Shown here: positions 47,702 through 57,643 of the stretch, piece after piece
Layout of the letters: each line of letters opens with the position of its first letter
Position numbering within the stretch: position 1 is the first letter of the stretch
NCBI RefSeq assembly: GCF_963675165.1
Contig: NC_087379.1
Coordinates: forward strand, 3,622,763 to 3,686,762
Reading direction: 5' to 3'
DNA: 64,000 nucleotides
Source: Halichondria panicea
Taxonomy: Eukaryota > Porifera > Demospongiae > Suberitida > Halichondriidae
The notes under the pieces: generated by a model
Databases searched by the model: none
Told to the model about the DNA's origin: nothing
The model's input: only the letters and a program-made list of their open reading frames with translations
Position numbers and translations under genes: made by a program

Positions 47702-48016
47702 CAAGAGTATATGATAGAGGAGAGAGTATCGAACGTAGGCATAATTGTATGCGGAGAGTAACGTGACTTCCTGTATCTGTCACAACCCTGGAATTTGCAC
47801 ACTGACCAATCCAAGTGTGGGTGATGTCATTATCAAGAAAGTAGATTACATCACCCACACTTGGATGGGTTGATAGATTACATCACCCACGCTTGGATTG
47901 GTCAGTGTGCAAATTCCAAGCTTGTGACAGATACAGGAAGTCACGTTACTCTCCGCATACATCTGATACACATGCAGTATGCCTACTCGATACTCTCTCT
48001 CTATCATAAACTCTTG
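47702..48016. mobile_element. CAAGAG-family palindromic MITE, copy 3
   Basis: 315 bp, same family, ends CAAGAGTATATGATAG and CTATCATAAACTCTTG. Flanks do not match, so no target duplication is visible. It lies 700 bp from copy 2. Confidence 0.88.
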
Positions 48017-48446
48017 CTCTCAACACAGCAGAGGTTGTCTGTACATAAGTAGACTGGATAACAAGTCAAATATGAAAACAATTACAATTATGAAGGATTA
48101 TGAAGATCATAAAATACATAAATTTTACTGCAAAAACATTCAGGTATATTGCTGCTCAAATGTAGGTAAAATTACACAAACACAGGAGGCCGTGGAGAGT
48201 GATTGTTCGTCATTGTTCATGCCGTATACAAAGAGTCAGCGTGCTCTTGTCGTACCTTTTTTTGCCGGGTTACACACTCATGTTTTCTTGTAATCTATAC
48301 CCCACAAACAAAACGGATGCAGAGCACCACCGCAACTCGATCTTAGTAGATACAAAGGGTGTTCCTGCATGTACAAGGAAAATCATTTGAAAACAGTGGT
48401 GATGTTTTGGAGGAGTTAAAACAAGAACAAAGGACATGAATAGGAA

Positions 48447-49840
48447 TTAGTCTCATGAATCAGCCGCTCCCTAGAGAGACTGTCTGCACTTTAGTCTAAA
48501 TTTTTTGGCCAGGTCGGACCAATCAGATCAAAGATTGACATAAATTAAAGGAATGATAAAAAGCGTATACTATATGCGTTTTATACAGTAGGACACATTT
48601 ATAGCTAGCGCTGGGCTACTGTTAGCCAGTCAAGGAGCTATAGTAAGTTGAGTTGACTGCACTAGTGCTGTGCAATAGACAGCCCTGAGTGCTACTCCTA
48701 GTTGATAGTTCAAATGCATAGTTGGTAGTTGCTACTTGATAGTTTAAACGCGTAGTTGGCAGTTGGGAGTTGGGAGTTGGCAGTTTGTATAACCTTTAAA
48801 CTTTGCAACAATAATTAGCCTGCTTTTATGTAAGTTAAAATTGATACTGACACCAATAGATATCTAGCTGGTCTAAAACGGCAATATTAATCATATATGT
48901 ACAGTAGGGAGGGAGGGGGGGGAATATAGAAACAGGTTTTGCATGGCACTTTTTATAAATCTTAGATTCTATTGAGGTTGAGGTTATGGTTAAAAGATTA
49001 GAGGCTGTGCAAAGATCTATAATATCAAGAGTTCATTAGGAAGAGTACGCAACTCCACTTAAAACCATAATAGGCGTTTCTTCAACCCTCGTCACAACCG
49101 GCCTATAACCACATGCTGTTGTATAAACTGTAAAATCAAATATGCAATGAATAACATATTTATGTATGTGATAATTATCACTACTGACGCTGATAATATT
49201 CAACCAAAATGGAATGCTGTGCTTTTTGTTGATGATGTCATTTACAACTGCCAGTAGGAAAGGCAATGAGTTACTAATTTTATTCATTGCCTTTCCTACT
49301 TGTTGCGGTTACAACAGCCAGTATCTGTGACGTAGGAAGTGAGGAATGCTTTTTATGCACAGTCTATTGGAGTTGCGTACTCTTCCTAATGAACTCTTGA
49401 TAATATATACAACATTTGCTAACTGGCGTAGAAGATGTAGTCTTTACTAACGTGTGTCCACTATACAATGTACATTAAGTAGGGCTTGTCCCCATCAATG
49501 AAGGCTTAGAGAAACAGATTAATTCCTGGCATTAGTTTGTTGCGAAGTTTAAAGGTCACGAACTACCAATTGCCAACTGCCAATTGCCAACTCCCAACTA
49601 GGAGTAGCACTCAGGGCCACCGTAGTGCAACCTTTTCTTGTTTTTAGCAACGTTCTTGGAGCAAGCTAAACAAAAATTCATAGCTGCTAAGTCAAGCGTT
49701 TGCGGTTGACCTTTTACATGCGTTGGAAATAATCGAATTCTTTTGGTTTTGACACTGATGTAATGGCATCCATTGTGCAATGACCTCTGGACTAAGACTA
49801 AAGTGCACCTCTAGGGAGCGGCTGATTCATATGAGACTAA
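48447..49840. mobile_element. 1.4-kb foldback element with 7-bp target duplication, host of a nested MITE
   Basis: Ends TTAGTCTCATGAATCAGCCG and its inverse with a one-base-pair difference. A second inverted block, CCTGAGTGCTACTCCTAGTTG in part, lies at about 48681-48703 versus 49594-49616. Flanked by ATAGGAA at 48440-48446 and 49841-49847. The interior between the inverted blocks holds the MITE at 49026-49399. No transposase. Confidence 0.8.
49026..49399. mobile_element. CAAGAG-type MITE, divergent member
   Basis: 374 bp with ends CAAGAGTTCATTAGGAAGAG and its inverse, flanked by a perfect 7-bp duplication ATAATAT (49019-49025 and 49400-49406). The first bases and target length match the other CAAGAG elements but the interior differs, indicating a shared transposase. 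Confidence 0.9.
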
Positions 49841-49912
49841 ATAGGAACTATTTGTGTTGAGTTCGACCTTCATAAAGTTTTCATACTTCACTGAAATTGA
49901 ATGTTTCATATA

Positions 49913-50198
49913 CAGGGTTTTGCAGAATCTTTGCAATATCTACAAAAAAGCGTTGTGCATTGAAGCGTTCCTTATATGGTTATCTTATATGGTTACCTGT
50001 TATCAACCAGAAAGTTGTAGATCTTAGTCAGCATGTCACTATTCTCCATCTTGTATCCCAAATAATGCCTTGATCTTTTTGAATTTTGTTTCCCAATCAG
50101 GCATTTCACCACAATAAATTATGTAATGACACCACAATGTGTAAACATTAGATATCCATATAAGGAACGCTCTATTTCAAAGATTCTGCAAAACCCTG
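49913..50198. mobile_element. 286-bp MITE, TA-flanked
   Basis: Ends CAGGGTTTTGCAGAATCTTT and the inverse, plus a second inverted word GCGTTCCTTATATGG. TA lies on both sides (49911-49912 and 50199-50200). Confidence 0.8.
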
Positions 50199-50416
50199 TA
50201 CTAATGGATTCCTTGTTAAAAAGCGCTTCTATCTAAAACTGACTTATGTAGACACACGTTATCTATTGTATATAGTATCATTGTTGTGTTTTGTGGCTTA
50301 CCAGGACCTCAAGAATCTAGGAAGCAACAAAGAAGATTGATTCTGCTAGGTGCTGGGTGGGGTTTAAATGGACACGTGGTGATTAGCGCGCATGCGCATT
50401 AGATCCAGAATAAGGT

Positions 50417-50796
50417 GCAGACATGGGAGGGATGGGAGGGAGGGAACGTCTGGTCACTATTGCAGCAATTCCGTGGACCCCTGCCAGAATGTTGGCAGTG
50501 CCAATCAGGTTTGTCCACGTCATAGTGGGGCGGTAACACCCCGTATATTTTCCGCATAAAATGAACGTGAAAAGAAGGATTATTGACTCTAGCAAAGGCT
50601 AATTTTAGTGTTGAACCATACCTGGCTGCGAAGGAACTCGGTTACAAGGACCTCAGACCAAGCAAGAGCTAGCTAGCTGCGAAGGAAAATATTTGTCTAC
50701 ATGTGAATTTGGTTAATTAACAAATATCTTGCACGTGACTACATTCCTCAGTGCTGCTGCAATAGTGACCAGACGTTCCCTCCCTCCCACGTCTGC
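50417..50796. mobile_element. 380-bp foldback repeat
   Basis: GGGAGGGAGGGAACGTCTGG followed by TCACTATTGCAGCA on the left is inverted on the right. The left arm has an extra small duplication of GGGAGGGAT. No clear target duplication. Confidence 0.75.
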
Positions 50797-51035
50797 TTGC
50801 GAGACTAAGGAATAAGGCCCTTAAAGGCACTTCATTATTTATGGTACCAACCCTGAGTACCGTATAGCGGGTAAGTTTCGTGGGGTAAAAAATTCGTTCA
50901 ACTCGAGAAGTTTACTAAGATATCTCGATCAAGAATCTTGGGGCAAATGACGCATGTACAGACAGTGTATACCAGGCCGTTGGCCTGGAATCAAGGCTAA
51001 CCTACAACTTACTTAGAATTTCTAGTAAAGAGGGA

Positions 51036-51165
51036 TTTCAGGTTGGTTGGCAGAAGTTAAAAGTTGAAGTGCACTCAACCCATGACCACGCAGTGTCCTA
51101 CTAATGCAATTAGTTGTCATGGCTGACTGCACTTCAACTTTTAACTTCTGTCAACCAACCTGAAA
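51036..51165. mobile_element. 130-bp MITE
   Basis: TTTCAGGTTGGTTG and GCAGAAGTTAAAAGTTGAAG at the left are inverted at the right (with GACAG for GGCAG), giving arms of about 38 bp around a 50-bp loop. Confidence 0.8.
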
Positions 51166-51365
51166 AGTTATATCCTCAAAGGCAAGGTTTTTTGCATGCG
51201 CACTAATATCTAGATGGGTAAGACACCATTTTGTCAGTGTCCATGTGATTTAGAAGCCCTCAGGCACTTTGTAGTTCCCTCGGGATACTAAAGGGCTTCT
51301 AAATCCCATAGATACCTCCAAAACAGTGTCTAACTGCGTCACATAATATTTATTTACTTTACTAC

Positions 51366-54154
51366 ATGTACATGTATACGTTGAATTCATTAAAATGTTT
51401 CTCACAACACATTGTTCATTTTCGTTTTGTGGTGCAGATCGCAGCCATCTTACTGACGGCAAGTTGTGTGAAAGGTAAGAAACACAAAATAGATCCAAAA
51501 CTAGAGCATTGGAAAACAGTTGATCTTTTTTATTTTGTGATTCCCCCGCTATAAAATTACTGGATCTGCCCCTGGCTGCATCGCATGATTAGTGTTGAAA
51601 TAATGATCTACGTAAGAGCCAGTGTACAAGTTAGTTTATGCTCTCTTGTATTCAACTTATTCAACTTATTGTGTTGTTGTTGTGTTGTAAATAGCAGTGA
51701 TTTAGCTTCCAGGAGATCCTACGCACCTTGGGTTAATTAATGGTGCTCTGATTGGTCAGTGTATCTGTTTCTGTACAGGGCAAATCGTGGACCTGGTGTC
51801 ACCGTCACCAACCAGCTATTGTGACGGTGATGCTACGACATGCCGGGTTAGTGGGCCTGCAATCTTTTGGCAGGCCTCACCGTTTTTAGATGCCGCTGTA
51901 GGGTATCAGACTCAGGTAGGTTAAGGCCGTTTTTTCTTGAAATTGAAGAAAAAGTGTACTATAAAAAATCTCGTCAATTACACATTATTTTTTCCAAAAT
52001 GTATTGTAAACATGAATACCGATAACATTATTACCATGGTTACTATCTTGTGCGTTAACTGTGACCAAATACGACTTACCTTAACCAATAGTTTTGAATA
52101 TGCTGCCTCCAATACCGAAGCCATATTGGTATCAAAAGAAAGCTCTTAGTGAGATCTACTAGAAACAAGGTGGATATTTGGTATAAACTCATTTTAGCTC
52201 TGATTACATCAACTTTGTTGAAAAAAATGCTCAGAAAACGTGAAAATTTATAATTTGTATGCCTACTGTATACAAAATACGTGATAGCAGCCCTAAATAT
52301 CTGTACTGTATTTCTTTTAATACTAAGATTGTACCATGAAAGTGATTGTTTAACAAGTTAACATACGCAACAAGGTGGTAATCATGGCAATGATGTTATC
52401 ATCCTGATCCATTTTACGTATATAATATGAATGCCAAATATATAAAGGTACACAATGAAACCATTACACAACAACAATGAATGGATTGCAATGCACCCAT
52501 ATTTATGAAACGGACTTAACCAACCTGTGTTTGCAGGACTCACCGCCAGCCACCAACACATTTGCTGATGGGGATATTTCCATATCCCTCATCAGCAATA
52601 ACCCTCTGGCATCAGAGTTGGTATTGAGAGGCATTGACACTGTCAATATCACATGCTCAACACTGGTATCCAAATCTATACAACTGACACGATCATGTGA
52701 GTACCAGTGTGGCTTAGTAAAACTACATGCAAGTTGTAGTGTCATTATTCCTACACATTATTCCTACATGTATTCCCCCCAAACTATACTATTTGTTTCT
52801 TTATGTTTGCAGCAACACCCACCCCCTGTGGTTAATGCCACCATGACATACACTGGTGGGGCTGTTTTCCATATTAGTCCAAAATTGGTACCTAGGTGGT
52901 GTCCTTGGTAGTGTGACAATTAACCAAATGACAGTGGTGAGGTTCAACGTAACTGAAAATTACGTTGATATGAACCTCACCCTGTCAGGTAATGACCACC
53001 TTACAGCAGAAGTGAGGGTTGTTTCTAGGTGTGGTCAGGTGTCTGCACCGAGAAACACGAACGACATTTATATCATATCAAGTGAGTCACAATCACTCAA
53101 ATGGGGACAAGCCTAATAATGTTTTTGTGCAGCTCGATCTCTTGGTGCAGACCCAACAATGACAGACCTATACCAGTGATAACGTTGTCAACGCTCTTTG
53201 TTTTGTCTGTTTTGGTTTTGTCTGTTCTGATGGTCATTGTGGTAAGTGAAATTTAGACTGAATGATGGCTAATACTACGTACACTAATTAGATTACATGC
53301 AAATTCCCTGTGTTCGTTTTACACATAATAATTATTATCAGCAATTCCCACTTGTTGTACAAGCTTAGTGTGTCCTGGACTTGTACAGTCATGCATGCAC
53401 TCATGTCAACAGATACTAATACTCACAGCTTGTAAGTTAACCACATTGCTTAGCCACAAGCAATACAAGCGTAGGTTGAGCTAGTTATGCCTCGGTGCGC
53501 AGAGGTATACGGTAGTGTGTTTGTGTGTGTGTGTGTGTGTGTAGACTGTTACAGCTGCTGTGTCTGTGTGTGTAGACTGTTACAGCTGCTCAAGGATCAA
53601 TGAAGTGCAAGTAAGAGTTTCTATAGGCTTCTAGTCATGTTTTCTTGGATTCGTATTTGTGGATTTGCAAAGTAAAGCTTTGTTCTCGAGTTATGCCTGC
53701 TGACTTGCAGCCATAATATTAGGCTTGAACTTTTGGCATCTAATCGTGATCATTACCCACTCTTTGTGCTGCAAAATTAAAAATGTTCATCATAATGTAT
53801 AAAAGCTAGCTTTATGTTATGTAGCTTTGGCACCTCCATCGAGGTATCAGCGCTTTAATTTTTCAGGTGACCCTATCGTACCTTATCTGTGAAAATCAGT
53901 GCATTTGTAAATTCTCACCTAGCTTGTTATTGAATGATATTGTTTATGTTGTAGTGCTGGAAATATCAAGGCCACTTTAGGCGGACCACTCATCATTCAT
54001 CGGTTAGTTCAACATGCCTATATTAATAACATGCTCAAAAGTATGCTATAATAGTCTAGCTCTATATTTTGTCACATTGTCCTATTCCTTTATTAGAATG
54101 CTGAAGAACTTCCTACTGAGACTAAACAGTGTAATTACCTAATTAGAACGTAAA
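51366..54154 (+). CDS. Single-pass membrane protein with extracellular region (host gene candidate)
   Basis: The ATG at 51366 opens a signal-peptide-like segment (FVVQIAAILLTASC), ending at a donor at 51475. The next exon (about 51779) reads SPSPTSYCDGDATTCRVSG and FWQASPF. Another (about 52536) reads NTFADGDISISLIS and VNITCSTLVSKS, and then come ATMTYTGGAVF and VTINQMTVVRFNVTENYVDM. The last extracellular piece has SRCGQVSAPRNTND. A membrane helix, VLSVLVLSVLMVIV, is encoded near 53190-53240. Short cytoplasmic exons follow (CWKYQGHFRRTTHH at about 53956; NAEELPTETKQ at about 54098). NxS/T sites and paired Cys suggest an Ig/fibronectin-like secreted ectodomain. Splice sites look good, but one-base breaks near 52900 and 53160 interrupt the frame. 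Dispersed repeat copy 2 lies in an intron. Ligand unknown. Confidence 0.6.
53487..53880 (+). repeat. Dispersed repeat, copy 2, in a membrane-protein intron
   Basis: Inverted counterpart of 36195-36670. Near its start it contains a (TG)n run and a roughly 25-bp tandem duplication (GTGTGTAGACTGTTACAGCT at about 53540-53590). Confidence 0.7.
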
Positions 54155-54892
54155 TAGTAGTCTTAGTCTGTAATTTTTGGAGAAATCTATATAGCAGTCC
54201 TAGTACTTTTTACATACACCGAGTATGTATATTGAAATTTTATTCTGAAATTTTTATTCTGAGCTGTATAATAATTATTGCTATACTAATACTAGTACAA
54301 GAACTGCATGATTGTTATAACAGACTGATACCAAAAAAAATGCAATCAGTGTAAATAAATTCATGTAGCAAGTTGCTGTTTTTACTGCAGATATTCGATT
54401 AAGCTAGTGTACCACAAAAAGTGTACAAACAAGTGCAAAAAACATTGTGTGAAAAAATAGGAGGAAGTAGAGCTGAGCGGCTCATACACCAATGGAGTGT
54501 TCGTGTTGGTGCTGGTTATTTATAGACTTGAAAGTTGCAAAAACTGAAGGAGAAGTAGTGCTGTGCATGCATGGACCTCACTCAAACCATGCCAATTAAT
54601 TAAGGGATGTCTATAATTATACCGAATGCAAAGTATACAAGTATAATTTTTTTATAGAGCGCACAGTGTGGAATTTTGCAATAATAAAAAGAAAAAGACA
54701 AAAGACATTATACAGACAAAGGTGCAAAAGACATTATACAACAAGATAATTTCTTGCTAATTAAACTGTCTTTGAAGTACCGGTTTATCAATCTCTCTTT
54801 GATATAATATCTTGAAGTACCAGTTCATCGAACTCACCTAAGAATGGGAATGAGTAATAAAATTATCATTTGTATAAGTGTATAATCATTTC
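54155..54892. other. Spacer without a recognised gene
   Basis: AT-rich. A small tandem duplication of AAAAGACATTATACA at about 54700-54740. Nothing else seen. Confidence 0.4.
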
Positions 54893-56160
54893 TTACCAGT
54901 GCTTTTCAAAAAAGGGCATACAAATCTTGTAGTCCCTGTGGTCAGTGTCATCTTTAAATAACCGATGAAAGAGGAGCCCAACCTGCTTCCAATCTAAATT
55001 TTTAGCAGTCCACTGATTTGATACAAATCTAGGCAAGCGGTACATTTCATTTTCAGGTTCGTTCGAGGTGTCACTACAGAACTCGCTTGATATGATCAGT
55101 GCACCTGTGTCCGCACGAATGCTTCTGTCTAAGTCTATTAGAACCAAAGTGGTCCAATCCACTGCCACACAAACATGTTTAGTTGATGAAGCTCTTCGAT
55201 GATTTGCACTAAAACTTCTAAGTACCAATACACTTTTTTTTTTATTTCGTTAGGCACGAGCGGTGGTAAGTACATTTGGTACCTGAAGTAGGTAAACGGG
55301 TTAGTTCCACAGGAAATGGGAAACCCGATTGACTTGGATCTCCACCCTTCATTTAACAGAACGAACAATCTCGATACCTCCGCCTGACCAGCTGCTGAGT
55401 TGAATTCACGATGACGACACTCTGGCCAGACATGATTTGTTTTGCTCCAGCCCCAAATGTCCCAGTGATGTTGTTTGGGCATACTGGGTAAGCAAAGAGG
55501 AAACGTTTTGATTCATCCCATCTCTTGTCCCAAAGAGTTTTATTCTTTAAATAGACGCGTTTGAGAGAGGCATGAAGGTCACAAGGGACATGATCCTCGA
55601 TGAATTTCATATGATGATAATTCCATGTCACCGTGACCAAGAGAACGCATTGAATACTCCCATACGGAAAGTAAAACCCTTGAAGGGATTTTTCTTGGAT
55701 ACACCGGTTTCTCAGTGATGACAGCATTTGTGCTAAGTGAATGGCTAGCTTTAGAGTAGTGTCCTTGTATGATTCGACCTCGCATATAAAAAATGTTGCT
55801 CCAGTTTCATCTTTAATTGTTACGTCCGGAAATCTTCGGGTTTTAACCGGCATTGCGTTGATGTCTGGCAATAGTTTCAAAGCTTTGCCCACTAGAACTT
55901 TGACTTTCAAAGCTTTTGATATGTAATCACCAGCTCTAGTTTCGCTTGTAAGATTCACAGATACCTTCAAGCCGTCATCCAAGGCATCCAAACAGTAGAG
56001 TGTAGGGGGGGGTTGGACATTTCTGTCAATCAAATGTTTTAATGCTGACGTACTAAATGACGTACTAAATGGCGACTTTGATAAAGTGCTGGCCGAAGGG
56101 AGAATTGGTATGATGGCACTCGAAATCGAATTCCTGGATAATTCTATGAAGGAAATAATG
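54893..56160 (-). pseudogene. PD-(D/E)XK-like nuclease plus kinase-like region (Crinkler-type architecture), broken
   Basis: The main frame (56033-55353, open upstream to about 56155) contains FPDVTIKDETGATFFICEVE, an Asp...Glu-X-Glu pattern like the PD-(D/E)XK nuclease core. It ends after SGQSVVIVNS. A one-base shift near 55400 leads to VSRLFVLLNEGW, then QIIEELHQLN (55200). A second shift leads to LVLIDLDRS (55120), like the end of a kinase catalytic loop and DFG region, and it terminates at 54893. The expected His-X-Asp and Asn residues of the loop are not visible. Nuclease-kinase combinations of this kind are known among Crinkler-type effectors and related transposon-derived proteins; that placement is inferred. 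A 12-bp in-frame tandem duplication (TTTAGTACGTCA) lies near 56053-56078. Confidence 0.5.
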
Positions 56161-56536
56161 AGTGGTGGTTATTATAAGCACGAGGTTCTTAATTAGGCAC
56201 CTAACACTTTGTGAGCGAAGCAACACACTGCTCCATGCCCACTCGTTTTATTTACCAGTACAGTACGAGCATATCTAGTGATAGAACACTAGCTAAGTTG
56301 TGTTTACCCCTATGGCGCTGAAGAGTCCAGCCATCTTCTTCTTTGGAGTTTCTTCGTAGCCCCGAGACGGTAGATTTCCTGCCTAAATTTAAATTAAGTC
56401 ATTTGACTTAACAAATTCCACAGAGGCAATACTTGCATTTCATTGGGTTAAAAATCACATTACAGTCTCTAGACCTAATCCTAGCTCTACTTGATTTTGA
56501 TATTAGGCCATACCAAGTTAATGTTTAATGGTTTTA

Positions 56537-57108
56537 CTCAGGTAGAGTAATCAATCGAATATCGGGCGGCACCTATTTCCGGACACGGCCACGCCTAACT
56601 AGAGAACAGCTGTGATCATTTATTGCCAGCAGTACATAGCAGGGGCCCCTACTAACCTGGACACAAAATTTCGAGTCGTATCATTAGTCGTAGTAGAAGC
56701 AAGAGCTCTTGAAACGCAAAATACGGACATACGCATGATCATCCAATCTGTTGTATTCTCGTTTAGCCACTGCAGAGACCTCTTGTAAAGAGCAAACAGA
56801 ACGATAAGTATACCTAAAGAAAGATAGACTACTGTGCTATACAAACAGCATCTAAACAAAACTCTTGGTGCTATACAAATTACACAGTTCAAGTAATCGT
56901 TGTAGTGAAGGTTAAAGTGCGGACATCTTCTCTTCCATTGCTGCCTCCCTGATCACACTACCTCAGCAGATCGATTTCAAACACGTGGATGGATTAAAGT
57001 TAGCTGATGAACGTGTGCATGTGAAGGGCTCTGTACTGGACCTTTAGCTTGCTTTGAAATTTGTGAGTTACACTTACTTGGTTGTAATGTTTTTGTACAC
57101 AGTGTGTA
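56537..57108 (+). repeat. Left 572-bp terminal inverted repeat of the pogo element
   Basis: Matches the reverse complement of 62411-62972 and 63502-63507. The 90-codon frame inside it (56620-56892 minus; also at 62623-62895 plus) is unrecognised and probably not a gene. Confidence 0.9.
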
Positions 57109-57121
57109 TGATTAAACTGTT

Positions 57122-57189
57122 ACATGAACCTGAGACTTTCTGAATAATAGTCAGATGCTCTTACTACTGAGCTACCAGAGCTCTTAGGC
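57122..57189 (-). other. tRNA-like sequence (A-box), probably a tRNA-derived relic
   Basis: The minus strand reads TGGTAGCTCAGTAGTAAGAG, a very good tRNA D-arm/A-box. A 5-bp TCTGA/TCAGA stem with a 7-base loop follows, then GGTTCATG resembling a B-box start. Acceptor and T stems do not pair well, so a functional tRNA is unlikely. Possibly a SINE head or tRNA pseudogene just inside the left repeat of the pogo element. Confidence 0.4.
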
Positions 57190-57643
57190 ATTGGAACGGA
57201 GAATATAATTTCAAATTCAAGCCTAGAGCTTTGTAATAGGCCATATGTGTAGTTTAGCCTGTAAAGGGGCATGTGATTGGCATGCCAGCACACCTAAGGC
57301 CAGGCACGTGTGTAAAAGTATGCCCCTTGAATAGAAATATAGTGCTAGCTATTCTGCACATACATTTAAACGTACACAGTCTCATGCCCAGCCACTTTAC
57401 CTGTGGTAGGCTAATTGCAAGAACCTGCTGTTGTGGGTATAAGGCACAGGATACAAAGTATTCCTTTGGTTTTTAATATGCATATTTTTGTTGTTTGCAG
57501 TTGTTTGATGGCTCAGCTCAGCTTGAATGACCGTGTGTTTGTCGCACGAAGAACTTTTACTCTCTCGCCACCGCGATAGTCAACCTCTTACAAGTCATGG
57601 ACTGAAAGTACCCTCTATAAAGTATACTTAGCACATATTGAAG

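Noticed and set aside
56620-56892. 90-codon frame present identically at 62623-62895
   Set aside because: Identity is explained by the terminal inverted repeats of the pogo element; no domain recognised.
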